A stretch of 64,000 nt of DNA from the NCBI RefSeq assembly GCF_026210795.1, contig NC_089435.1, positions 3,348,001-3,412,000 of the forward strand. The letters run 5' to 3'. Both the position numbers and the translations under genes were made by a program. Under the pieces are notes generated by a model. It saw only the letters and a program-made list of their open reading frames with translations. It was not told the DNA's origin and searched no databases. This document shows, one piece after another, positions 1 through 10,849 of the stretch (positions are counted from its first letter, which is position 1; each line of letters begins with the position of its first letter). This stretch comes from Rhizophagus irregularis (taxonomy: Eukaryota > Glomeromycota > Glomeromycetes > Glomerales > Glomeraceae).

Positions 1-240
1 GCGTTTATGGAAACTTTGTGCTTACGGTTTCTCTGCCCATCACGTGATTGTCGGCTAATATTTTGGGTCGACGCCAACATTTGTTGCATTAACTCAATAT
101 ATTATCATTACATATTTCAATAATAAGATCTGCATCACGAAAATATATATCGTATATTTTTGCCCTTGAAAACTTCTGGAGCAACGTAAGGTATTCCATA
201 AACGGATAAACCTTTCAATCGATAACCTTTCAATTGCAGA
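1..240 (-). pseudogene. Decayed protein-kinase C-lobe fragment at the window edge
   Basis: Read on the minus strand from about 240 downwards, one frame gives VYGIPYVAPEVFKGK, the activation-segment/APE region of the Rhizophagus-type kinases seen elsewhere in this window (compare VMPYVAPEVLRGK in the 36.4 kb kinase). A TGA follows. Other frames then give RDADLIIEICNDN and ELMQQMLAS, which match later C-lobe helices. The ADIYSFG helix that should lie between them is missing, so there is an internal deletion plus frameshifts. A short direct repeat (ATTGAAAGGTT) sits just before the fragment. The piece runs off the left edge. A related fragment with the same DADLIIE segment is at 34.88 kb. Confidence 0.6.
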
Positions 241-1158
241 TTTTAATAAGATGGATTATTATCATAATTACGAAAAATCTAATAAAAAATTTTGCGTTTA
301 AGAAACTTCATTTGTGTTTTAGACTTATATGTCCCTTTATTGTTTTGGAATTTCTATTCCGACACATAAAAGAAAAGTAAGAACCAAGCAAAATATTTTA
401 ATATAATTTTATTTATCTGTATTGTGGTCAATAAATGAATATATCACGATTCAGGTGATATTTATTTTACGCCATTCAACATGTATTAATAATTTCCAAT
501 GCTTAATGAAGCTCAATAGAATTATTTTGGAATTTAAAGTGTAGTTTAAAGTATGACAAATGCTTCGTCACGGATTTGATAATTAATCCATTTATAAGCA
601 CAAATTTTGCATCTATAATTAACTAAATTGTCTAATTGATTAGTACTCATGTCGTTACCTATTTTTTCTTTCTAGACTTCTAATATTCTAATAACATCAT
701 TACCTAAAAATTTCCTGATTTTAAAATAAGATCAATATAGACGAAAGAACTGAATATGTAATTAAAATAATTTGAGAAAATCTTCGTAAAAGTTCTAAAA
801 TGATTTTTTTATATACAGTTATGTTTATTAAAATACTATTCATAATGAATCAGAATAAACAAATCCTAATTAATACATATTTGAGTACAAGGTGGAATTA
901 AGGTATGTCGATCATTTCAAGTTTAAAAGGGGCTGAAAAGTTTTTGGTAATGAAAATCTTTATTCTGCATTTAAATTAGATATTTTCTACCTTTGTATTT
1001 AATAATTTATATTATAGTATGTTAAAATATAATGCAGTTTAATAGTTTAATAGGAAGGTGCTTGATATTTAGCTATAATTTAATTTTAAGAATTTCGACA
1101 AAATGGTAGTTTTTCTTGGTTAAATAATAAATATATATAATGAAAAGTAACAACCAAC
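241..1158. other. Intergenic, nothing recognised
   Basis: A+T-rich sequence. I see no open frame of useful length, no family motif and no convincing terminal inverted repeats. Confidence 0.5.
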
Positions 1159-1316
1159 TTATTGATTTGCATCCTCCATGACTAAATCGTCTGACATAGG
1201 CATATCATCGTCCATATTGTCGATATTGTTATCGTTCTATGTTAGTCAGTCACAGATTATATGTTAATTATTCAAATAAATTATATTTTGTATTTGATTT
1301 ATTATTTAACTGACAT
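1159..1316 (-). pseudogene. Two-exon mini-gene for a 27-residue acidic peptide, possibly the N-terminal scrap of a Ubp15-like gene
   Basis: On the minus strand ATG TCA (1316-1311) is followed by a 74-bp GT...CATAG intron. The second exon (1236-1159) reads NDNNIDNMDDDMPMSDDLV and then MEDANQ before a TAA. A TATATAAAGG box lies 30 bp upstream. An acidic, Met/Asp-rich start of this kind is what I would expect before the MATH domain of fungal Ubp15/USP7 proteins, and a USP7-type C-terminus lies nearby on the opposite strand, so this may be the severed 5' end of that gene. Seen: ORF, splice sites and TATA box. Inferred: origin. It could also be a genuine micropeptide gene or chance. Confidence 0.35.
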
Positions 1317-1345
1317 ATTTGTTGAAGTTTGGATTTAGTTTGAAC

Positions 1346-1355
1346 CTTTATATAG
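1346..1355 (-). promoter_or_regulatory. TATA box for the minus-strand mini-gene
   Basis: TATATAAAGG on the minus strand, about 30 bp from the ATG at 1316. Its spacing fits a short-leader eukaryotic promoter, but the region is so A+T rich that chance is possible. Confidence 0.35.
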
Positions 1356-1563
1356 TATTTCTTTTAAAAAAAATCATACTGGATACTCGTCAAAATTCAA
1401 ATTTATCTTCAACATTCCTTGAATATGTGATTAATTTGGTTTATTATTATTACTAATGTTAACCAAAATTTTATTTGTATATCATATAGATAATGCTATG
1501 GCATATAAATTATGCCCAAATTAGGTCAAGAGATCGAAGATTTTAAATATAGTAACAAATTGG

Positions 1564-2406
1564 CGCCATTTGGAAACGAAAAAGTTCATTAAAGTTTACT
1601 GGCTTGGAATTAAAGATGAGGTTAGTGAATATATATACATATATACGTTTATTATACTTGGAGATCTTTTACTTTAATTTTATAAATTTCGTTTAAAAGA
1701 TAACCACTAGGAAGCCATTGATTTTCGCCTTCCAAAGAATTCAATTGTTAACGACATCACCATCACCAAATTCTAGAATTAGGTTCATCAGGATAGGATT
1801 TAAAAGGACTATTTGGGGACCGAACCAGTAGAGAGAATACAAGAAGAACATGCAACATTATACGCAGAGGTGAATATCATGAATTGATTAAATTTTTTTA
1901 TTTTACCATAAATATACATGTATTTATTTTAGGAAATACCTCAAGATGAAATTCATGTCGATCAAAATAACCGAGCGAGCTATTCAAGTATATCATTTCA
2001 CAAAGGATCAGATGGAATCTTGTTCAAATTTGTTATTAAAAACGTAATTTTATTTATTAATTAATAATATAAATTTCAAAGAATCCAAATTTTGATTTCT
2101 TATTGGCTTAGAGCGAGACTCTCGCGAATACTAAAGTATGTCTTCGACATCGCCTTGGTATGAGTGAAAAAGATTTTTCGAAAGTAAAAATTGCAATTGT
2201 ATCTGAAACTTCATACGCAAACCCGGAGTATCTTGATGACGATGGTGAGTTAAACAAGAACATTTTATTAAATCGTTTATTTTAATTTATTAATCATATA
2301 TAATTTTATAATTTTATCAGAAATGACATTATCTAATGAAGGTTGTCTAGGACTTGATCACGTAGATAAATCTGGCTGCGCGGAGAGTGTTTTCATTCGA
2401 GGCTAA
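1564..2406 (+). pseudogene. C-terminal remnant of a USP7/Ubp15-type ubiquitin hydrolase
   Basis: The last part is clean and can be spliced: exons 1813-1869, 1933-2043, 2112-2244 and 2321-2406 join in phase with GT-AG introns. They give segments EEIPQDEIHVDQNN, FSKVKIAIVSE, LGLDHVDKSG and SVFIRG before TAA. This is the order and wording of the USP7/Ubp15 C-terminal ubiquitin-like tail (EIPEEEL, FEKFKFAIV, LGLDH, AIKIxN in the family). Upstream, KVYWLGIKDE (about 1590-1620) and DFRLPKNSIVNDI (about 1715-1750) resemble the preceding Ubl domain (WLG, LPKNSTVNDL) but are separated by stops and frame changes. No MATH domain and no catalytic Cys or His boxes are present, so this cannot be an active deubiquitinase. 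Confidence 0.65.
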
Positions 2407-5400
2407 TATATTAGTCTTTTTTTTATACGCAACAATCTCTTGTAACTGAGAGCATCTTTATTTTTATTAATTTAATATACAGTTGTACTATTAAAAATTC
2501 TATGACATATATGACATTACGCCGTATAAAATCCACTCTTTAACATCTTGTTACGCGTCTACCCACAATGTAATGTAATTCGCCTCATCCTATGATACAT
2601 AAACATATCAGATATTGTATTTTTAACAAAAAGAAAAGATAGTTGATTATGAAATTTTTAACATTATTCCTTGTGAATTATAATTTATAAAATTTCTTTA
2701 ACTCGTCCTATCCTTACAGAAAAATGGTGTCCGGTATGATAAATTCCCGTCATATGATATGTCCAAATTTTGTACCGAAACATGAAAGATTCCAAACACT
2801 GCTATTCATCCGGACCCTCCCCTTATTGGTTTTTTATATTGGTTTTGTTTTATATAGGTACAAAAAAAAAAATTTTTTTTTATAAAATATGTAAATCTAT
2901 TCCATAGACTTTTTTTTATCTATTAGTTAATAATTATTTAAATTTTTTTTGGCCAATAAAAACTCAGAAAATCTAATTGGGTGACCTAATTAAGTTTCTT
3001 TAGTAGCACAATCTATATTATAAATAGAATTATCTTGAATAAAGACAATATAGTTAATATAATACTTCCATCATAATAAACAACAATAAGAATTCTAATA
3101 ATACCAAATAGCTAAAATTAGACGATCAGGAGTAAATAATGTATAGAAAAAAGAATAAACTGAATTTAGAAATTAAAATGCAGCCAAATGAATAAAATGA
3201 ATAACCAAATCAGTATACGAAATAAGAAATATAATAAAAATAGATTAATTAAAACGATATAAATATATTTAAAATGATAAATATAATCTAATTATCTTAA
3301 AAATAAGCATATTAATTATAGTTGACCTATAAATAATATCCTTTAGCGTTTTAAGATTGATATTTGATAATAAGAATAATAAAAATAGAAAATAAGAATA
3401 ATATCAAATATTGTATACTATTATTAAAGAGTGTTATTTTTATACAATGAACAATATTAGAAGAAATTTAATTATGACGTAGTAAAAATATTCTTATATA
3501 TAAATATATGTACAGTACATATGATGTATCTGGAATAATTTTTTATTAAATTAGTTATAAAGTATGTGTTTATATTTTATTATTAATAAATTATCATATT
3601 ATATAAAAAATTACAATCATTATTGAACATTTTGAATTAATCATATAAAGAATGAAATTATACAAATTAATCAAAGAGTAATGAAATTTTATTATTATTT
3701 TTTTAGTTCATGAATATTCATAACATCTATGTATTTCCATTTGCCAATTAAGTTATCCATATGAATGTAAACATATAAGATAAATTTTTAATCAATGTCA
3801 TAATATTTTAGAATTCTGTTTACATTAATGACAAGATTAGATAAAAAGAGACAAAGAACAATTAATTAACTAACATAATTTTTGATATTAACAGTATTTG
3901 CTCAGCTCCAACTAAGAAAAAAATTGAACTGACTTTCACAATATGAACAATATGAGTAAATTATTAGTTTACTAAAAAATAAATATATCTAATAAAAATC
4001 ATGATTCAAAAATTATGGAGAGCTCATAGTCTTTGATAATTTGTGTTCTACTTGATTTTTAAAGCCTATGAAAATTATTTAACCATAAGTTTTCTACTTA
4101 TTATTAGTATAAGTTAAACCAGAAAAACTGAATGATGAATATTTGAATGGAATTGAAATGTCAAAATTCTTTTATTAATTTCATTATTATAATACTTACA
4201 ATCTTCTACTTTTCTTATCCATTTACTAAAGTGTCATCAAATCCAAATGGTTAAAATTTTTTCACTAGTCATAGTTTTGCCTTTTTTAATTACTTTCAGA
4301 TGTTTTTTTTTTTATTGCAGATTACTCTGAATTGGCAAAAAATTCCTAATAAATTTTCTATTTAGCAATAGTTATCATTATCAGATATAACCTCCCATTT
4401 ATCATCAAAAAATTATCCCAATCCAAGTGGATGGGTTTTCTTGTATCTATAATTGATGAACAAATTGGTTCATCATAATGGATATTTGTTGTTATAAGAA
4501 AGATACATAACTAATTTCTCCTCTAAGATTAACAGACCTTAAACAGAAAATTTAGATGTACTAAAGTGACCATAGGATGCAAGCAGTATACCATTATGAA
4601 GTGCTATAAAATGACTACAAGATGCTAATTTTGCATGCTTATTGTTGAATATTATCTGGTCAATCAAATACCTTAAAAGATATTTTTTGGACATACTATA
4701 TATTTTGATAAAAATTCAATAGTACTTTTATATATAATATGTAGTTCTTAAGAGTCTGAACACTTTGCATCCGTAATATGAATTACTTTGATCACAAATC
4801 CACAAAGGACTTTGTGTGTTGTATAATTTTCAAGAAAATTTATCTTAACAAAAGAAGTGATAATAGTAAGGCTTTTTATAAAAGAACATGCAGATTAAAA
4901 ATACTGTTCAGTAGTTGGGAATTTAAAGTTTATTGACATATAGTTCATAAGCATATTGTTAAAGTTGTAAAAAGTAAAATTTATTATCTGTAAAATTGTA
5001 TTGTCTGAAGCATAGTGGAAGACTTTTATATCTTACAGTATAGTAATTACATTATTTTCTTAATCAGGTGTAATGATTTGATCATGTCCATATTACATAC
5101 TATTTGTGGTCAAGTATACAATCAAATGATATCATTGTATCACAATATTACTGATATTTATATTGTCAAACAAGAATGACAAGAAATATTAGCATTCCAC
5201 ATGACAATTTTACTTTTTTTACTTTTTTTTATTAACTGAGAGGATATCCTCCTTAAAACTGTTTCCTACCAAATTTACATGGAGTTCAAATCTTGAAAAA
5301 TTATGCCCAAAAACTCTGAAATTACATTTAAAGGTATTAATAAGTAATATAAAATGAAAAAATGTTACTCATTCTCTATATACTCACCGAAAACATCGTT

Positions 5401-5620
5401 GCATAAAAGTCAAGACCGATAAAGTACGGGACAATCCATAATCGATTGTTTAATTTTATTTTAGTTGTAGAATATATTCAGTTTTTTCGTAGTTCTTTAG
5501 TATTTAACATTGAACGTAATCTGAAATGTTTTTGGTATTTTTTAGGTCTATCTAGAAAGGATACACTTAATGTTTAAAAGAGTATTTAAATTAAAACATG
5601 TTGATGTTGCTTGATATGGA
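2407..5620. other. A+T-rich intergenic region without a recognised gene
   Basis: More than 3 kb of low-complexity A+T-rich DNA. A short splice-like start at about 2720 (acceptor then NGVRYDKFPSYDMSKFC) could be a coding scrap, but nothing joins to it. No transposase motif, tRNA or terminal inverted repeats were recognised. Confidence 0.45.
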
Positions 5621-5881
5621 AGCTAATTTCTATTGGATCTGAGAAAGGTTTCAGTAGGGTTCGATACAGTCAACTCGCGTTAATTTAACACGATTCAGGT
5701 TGGTATTAATAATTATAATGACTCGTGAACCGGCTGAACCGCATGTCCCGACATGTCATAAATTTCCTGACCCGGATGTAATTCTGGCCAAATTAAGCCA
5801 ATAGTTCATTATTTGATTTCTGCTAATATCACGCCTAATTATTTGACTTTATTATATTAGACTAATTCAGAATTCATAATA

Positions 5882-6067
5882 CACAGTGAAATTCGATATA
5901 ATGGAACCATCCGTTCCATTGGTAAAATTTGTCAAAAATCCGTTATATCAAGGGTAATTTAATTATAGATTATGATATTAAATCCGTTCCAGACCCTGAT
6001 TCCGATATATCAAGACTTTACTTATGTTCCGTTATATCAAGGTTCCGGTATATCGAATTTTACTGTG
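5882..6067. mobile_element. 186-bp pogo/Tc1-like MITE
   Basis: The left end CACAGTGAAATTCGATATAA and the right end, read inverted (CACAGTAAAATTCGATATAC), form terminal inverted repeats of about 26 bp with three mismatches. TA dinucleotides flank both sides (5880-5881 and 6068-6069), the target-site signature of Tc1/mariner/pogo elements. The interior is rich in 'GATATA/TATATC' words and has no ORF. CAGT...CGATATA ends are typical of pogo-type non-autonomous elements. Diffuse repeats with words such as CCCGACATGTC and CTGACCCGG surround it at 5.65-5.8 and 6.2-6.4 kb. Confidence 0.75.
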
Positions 6068-6069
6068 TA

Positions 6070-7039
6070 ATAACTTGATCTTGTATGGCCATTTATCATT
6101 ACCAAGCCACTTTTTCTTTAACTGTAAGCAAATGATCAATTAAAATGAATTTATTATGTAAATTTTTTAGATTATCAATATTAAGTCGGTAATATATTTT
6201 GAGTTTAACCTGTTTTACACATACTTAGGTCGAGTTACGAAAATATAAGACCTGAATAAATTACGGGTCTTTCCATTTTCATTCAAATCAGGTCGAATAT
6301 ATTCTCAAAACCTGGCTCGACTTACCGATGTACAGGAACAGGCTTATGTCGGGAGGGCTGGTTCGGTATTTTAATCCATCATACCTTTTATATCATTAAT
6401 TGTCCTACCATTGCAAAAAAAAAAAAAGTTAAATCAAGAACTAACTCATGAATAGGAGGGAACTTCTAAATATATCAATTGATGATTCAAAAAAAGCTAA
6501 GCCCTTAAAGAGAACTATTCCTATTTAGAACTTATTAAAAAGACAAACATTATTTACTGGTTTACTGTACATAAAATTTGATTTTTATAATTCTATCGAT
6601 AATTTGCTACGATTTGTTATTTGTTTTTTGCTCGAAACATAAATAGGATCGGTGTAATTGATCAGTATTACTGCGGCCAATGAATCATGGTCGGACAACA
6701 TTACTTTTACATTTTGTCTTTGTTTCCGGATATGTAAAAGCTGTTTTTTTTGTAATTTGAAAATTTGAGAAATTACGATTACGGAACAACTTATTACCGC
6801 AACAAAAGTGTACTATAAATCGAGAGTTACTAAAGTTATTATATATTTTACGTTTTATAATTCAATTGTGGGAAATTTTGTAATGATCAATCAATTGTTT
6901 ATACAAAAGTAATGCAATGAAACGTACATCTGTCGATCTCTTAAAATAAATATAAACTTGACGGTCATTATTTACTAAAAAAAAAAAAATCCTTTCCTTT
7001 TCCTTTTTTTTTTTGCGAGTTAAATAATTTTTTTCAAAA
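6070..7039. other. Repeat-flanked upstream region of the F-box gene
   Basis: The first 300 bp hold degenerate dispersed-repeat words (CGAGTTACG, GACCTGAA, CTGGCTCGACTTACC). The rest is A+T rich, with poly(A)/poly(T) runs at about 6415-6426 and 6978-7014 just before the F-box start codon. No clear TATA box could be singled out. Confidence 0.4.
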
Positions 7040-8815
7040 ATGGACTCTTACTCAAAAAACAAAATATCCGTTGAATGTTACAATGAAATTTTTTATCAAC
7101 TTAAAAATGATATAAAGACTTTATATAATTGTACATTCGTAAACCGATTTTTTTGTCGTTTAGCGACGCCGTTATTATGGGGTACGCCTTTTGAACACAT
7201 AAATTTGGAAAATCCAAAATCACCTCTTATTATAAATACATACGTAAGTTCTTTAGTGGATGAAGATAAATCATTTTTAAGACTTACAGGAATTCCTTTA
7301 GAATTACCAGAAGCGACATTTTTTTATTACCCTGAATTCTTAAAAAGTTTTAATTCACAAGTATTTCAAATATTAATTGAGAGGTGGTTAATATTAATGG
7401 AACCATATAATTATTATGTAAATTATCAGGATAAATTGGTATATTCAACTTATCTTGTTAGTAATTTATTATTTGCGTCGACTAATAAATTGGAATCCTT
7501 GAATTATTTTAGGTTAAGTTCTCATGATAGAATGTTTTTTATTAACCATAAAGAATTTGTTTATTCTATATCTCATTTAGTAAATTTGGAGATTACCTAT
7601 TTTGCTGGAGCAAACAATCCTAATATTCAAGAAGATGAAAATAATCTTAATAATTTATTCGATACTTTATCTCATTACACTTTTTCGATTAGATACGTTA
7701 AAATTAATATTTCATCAAATTATATCGCTTCATTTACTTCACGTTTTATTGAAAGTATTTTTAATTTTATCGCGCATCAATACAAATTAGAAGCGTTATC
7801 ATTTAACGAATCCTTAATTTTCGAAAACTTATTCGAATTTGAGGAAATTATCAAATCTCAGGAAACAAATTTAAGGCATTTAACAATTGGGGGGAAACTA
7901 AAAAATTTCTCACGAATAGTAAAAGTCTTACGAAATTGTAGTAATTTAGAGTCATTAATCTTTGAAGGAAAAAAAGGTTCTATTATAGAGGAGGATAATT
8001 GGGGATATTATGATGTTAAAATGAGGGAAATACCCATAATTGAAGAAATTGATTTCAATAAATTGAAAATCAGAAAAATTTATTGTATTGAAGATTGCGT
8101 AAGCGTAGATGATGTAGATGATGGATATAGTAATTATATGTACGATGAGCAACAACAAGAAGAATTTGAAACAACAGGAGGTGATTCATCAATCAGTGAT
8201 GATATGGTTACACTTGGTCTTAAGAAAATACTCTTAATGACCAGCGCAAATTTACGAACATTAAATTTAGGTAAAATAAATACCTTTATCATTACAATAT
8301 TAAGAGAATATTGTTACGAATTAACAAATTTATCATGTGAAATATCAATTAAAGATTTTTGGTCGTTTACCAAGTTATTAGAGGTGTTGAGTGGGTTAGA
8401 ACATCTCGAGTTGAAATTAGAGTTGAAATTAGAATTGTCGTCAATGTTAAATGATAATTATATTGTGACGTTCACGAATTCATTACCTAACTCCTTGCAG
8501 AAATTAGGTTTAAATATCTATAGTGACGAAGACGAATTCATCACATACTTTTTAATGAAATTACTGGAAAATATGGGCTATAACAAATTATTTGAATTAT
8601 ATTTTTGTAATGAAAAAATGATTCGAAACGAAAATTTACGACTAATTTTACAATTTGCTTTAAATAGGATTAGATATTATGGTAATGATGTTAGAAACTT
8701 CAAATTTAAATATGTTATAGGAAATTTTAATCAAGACTTCGATCAAGCTTTATTACAAAATGGGCGAGAATGTATGGACATCATACGTGAAGAAATTTCG
8801 GACCGTTATAAGTAA
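7040..8815 (+). CDS. F-box protein with degenerate leucine-rich repeats (591 aa)
   Basis: This is a single-exon ORF starting at an ATG preceded by AAAA, with a T-rich leader. Residues 8-50 carry an F-box-like start (CYNEIFYQLKNDIKTLYNC, then VNRFFCRLATPLLWGTPF), the same layout as the large F-box family of Rhizophagus. F-boxes bind Skp1 and bring substrates to SCF (Cullin-1) ubiquitin ligases. From about residue 270 there are leucine-rich stretches (LRHLTIGG, NLESLIFEG, LRTLNLG, LEHLELKLELKLEL) typical of a substrate-binding LRR region. An acidic, Gln-rich insert lies near residues 355-385. No introns or frame breaks are seen. The F-box role is family knowledge; the substrate is unknown. Confidence 0.8.
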   Translation: MDSYSKNKISVECYNEIFYQLKNDIKTLYNCTFVNRFFCRLATPLLWGTPFEHINLENPKSPLIINTYVSSLVDEDKSFLRLTGIPLELPEATFFYYPEFLKSFNSQVFQILIERWLILMEPYNYYVNYQDKLVYSTYLVSNLLFASTNKLESLNYFRLSSHDRMFFINHKEFVYSISHLVNLEITYFAGANNPNIQEDENNLNNLFDTLSHYTFSIRYVKINISSNYIASFTSRFIESIFNFIAHQYKLEALSFNESLIFENLFEFEEIIKSQETNLRHLTIGGKLKNFSRIVKVLRNCSNLESLIFEGKKGSIIEEDNWGYYDVKMREIPIIEEIDFNKLKIRKIYCIEDCVSVDDVDDGYSNYMYDEQQQEEFETTGGDSSISDDMVTLGLKKILLMTSANLRTLNLGKINTFIITILREYCYELTNLSCEISIKDFWSFTKLLEVLSGLEHLELKLELKLELSSMLNDNYIVTFTNSLPNSLQKLGLNIYSDEDEFITYFLMKLLENMGYNKLFELYFCNEKMIRNENLRLILQFALNRIRYYGNDVRNFKFKYVIGNFNQDFDQALLQNGRECMDIIREEISDRYK

Positions 8816-9130
8816 TTATATAGGAAAGTCTTTTATAAAAATGCTATTTGATGGGGTTATTAAAGATGAATTTTTTTCTTAGGCTACTTTAGAATATTAG
8901 ATGTATTGGATATTAGATATATCAGATGTATTGCTATATTGTTAATTATCTGTTATGCAATAAATTGGTATTTGATATTCGGTATATGTACGCCATTTAT
9001 GTTATTTTATTGTGATCATAATTTTGTCAAAGTTGATTTATTTAAAAATAGACGCGCTAAACAATTTTTACAGGTCACGGGACAGGGACAGTGTTGAAAA
9101 TACACGCGATCACAACGAATCGTTTGCCGA
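8816..9130. other. 3' flank of the F-box gene
   Basis: Holds an open frame of 63 codons at 8906-9097 with no recognisable domain and no upstream gene signals. I do not call it a gene. Confidence 0.4.
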
Positions 9131-9349
9131 TTCAAATTTACTATTTCATAGAAATGAATAGACGCTAGCATCCATTGTAAGTGAAATGATGATACTATGA
9201 GTTAACTCTATTGAATTGAATCAAATTTATTATTTCTTAGAAATGATTGAACGTTAGCGTTACATCATTACGTCACACTTTTTGAAAATCCACTATAAGT
9301 GAAATGATAAAGTATATGATTACTATGAGTTAACTAATTCTATTGAATT
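9131..9349. repeat. Imperfect tandem duplication of about 90-130 bp
   Basis: Two neighbouring copies share, in order, GATTCAAATTTACTATTTC / GAATCAAATTTATTATTTC, AGAAATGA, TAAGTGAAATGAT, and CTATGAGTTAACT...TCTATTGAATT. The second copy carries about 40 extra bases (ATTACGTCACACTTTTTGAA). There is no coding potential. Confidence 0.65.
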
Positions 9350-10470
9350 TTAGATATTTGGTCTTTATTGCAAATATACGTAAATTTTTTTTTCTTTTTT
9401 TTTATCATCACTTTATCAATCAAGCATCATTTCTCTAAAATGCGGCGATCTCTTCATCTAGTCAATTGACATAACCAATAATTGAAGAAAAAAAATTTTT
9501 ATTTATACCATCATAATCAATAATACCAAAAAGTAAATAGTGGAATCTTACAAAATCCCTGTAAGTTCAATATATTCTCGAATTCTTTATGTTTCGGTCA
9601 TATTTCCTTTTTTTATAATTTCATTCTAAGCACATGATGGTATGATGGGCCGCCAATACCACCTTAATTGTAAATGAAATTAGTGGACTTTAATCATTAT
9701 TATGTTATTATTTAATCATGACTAATGGAAAATATTTTTCTTATCATAAAATTTTAATATAACTAAAATTTGTCTCTTTTTCCATGATTGGTTGGACCGG
9801 TTTATGTTATTTATATTATTTATATTATTGCTAAAAACCAGGTATTCGGCATTTCGGCGTTTCGGCGGTTTATATTCAAAAGAAGTAAAAAGAATATGAC
9901 TAATATATATATATATATATTAATATGAATAACAAAATAAAATGGATAATCAGCACAAAAAAAAAAGAAATTTCTATTTTCGATGATTGATAAATAAAAT
10001 TTCCTTAAAAAGGAATATTTAAAAATAAATTTGTTATTTTTAGATTAATTTTTTACAAAGAATTTTTTTTTTTTGATTTACAAATTATTTTTTGTAATTG
10101 TCATTTTGTCATTACAAGTTTGAAACTGGTTTAAAAAAATTGCTTTAGACATTTTTGGACAGGTAATAAGGGGTAAAAAAAAAAATTCCATTTATCAAAA
10201 GAAAAATTTAATAAAAAATAAATGTATTATTATTGCTCAATATTTTCAAAATCCCGACCAAATTCCGAAATCTTATCACGTGAAAATATAATGATTTCGG
10301 GATTTCGTATTGTAGTATTATTTCTTGACTTATTTCGTAAGTAAATCCTATTGGTCAAATAAAGTGTAATGAATCCAAAGCCATAATATCCAAGCACAAA
10401 CGGAAATTTAGATTCAAACTATTTAGTTTCTGGTAATACGTACCGATATATTGGAGTGTTAATAAATATG
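9350..10470. other. Intergenic with simple repeats
   Basis: Contains an (AT)n run at about 9903-9920, GGCATTTCGGCGTTTCGGCGG at about 9847, homopolymer runs, and CCCGA/TCGGG words at about 10.25-10.31 kb related to those at 13.98-14.07 kb. No gene seen. Confidence 0.45.
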
Positions 10471-10578
10471 GCCGGAATTATCATTAGTACGAGCCGGAAT
10501 TATCGTTAGTATGAGCCGGAATTATCATTAGTATGAGCCGAAATTATCGTTAAAATGAGCCGGAATTATAATTAAATC
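10471..10578. repeat. 22-bp tandem repeat, five copies
   Basis: Five head-to-tail units of GAGCCGGAATTATCATTAGT plus two bases, starting at 10471 (truncated first unit), 10491, 10513, 10535 and 10557, with few substitutions. The GCCGGAATTAT core recurs singly at about 43.79 kb (inverted) and 45.12 kb, so the array seems to amplify a dispersed word. It lies about 270 bp beyond the 3' end of the permease gene. Confidence 0.85.
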
Positions 10579-10849
10579 TTTCACGCCTTTTATACATTCA
10601 TATATATATTGTATATAACTGATATTATGTGTACATATTGTACTCATTGTTATACATTTGTTCGGATATTATTTGTTCTCTTACATATTAATTGCCGTTT
10701 TTATAATTTAATTAATATGTATATAGTTTAATGATTTAAATATTTATTATTAATTAATCTATAAAAATATAATATATTATTATTACTAAAATGTTAATGT
10801 AATAAGAAAATACCATAAATATATATTCATGATGCAATGGATTGATAAA

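Noticed and set aside
8906-9097. 63-codon open frame with a hydrophobic stretch
   Set aside because: No start context, homology or conserved features; it sits in the 3' flank of the F-box gene.
10471-10578. CRISPR-like array
   Set aside because: The 22-bp units are adjacent without unique spacers, and the genome is eukaryotic.
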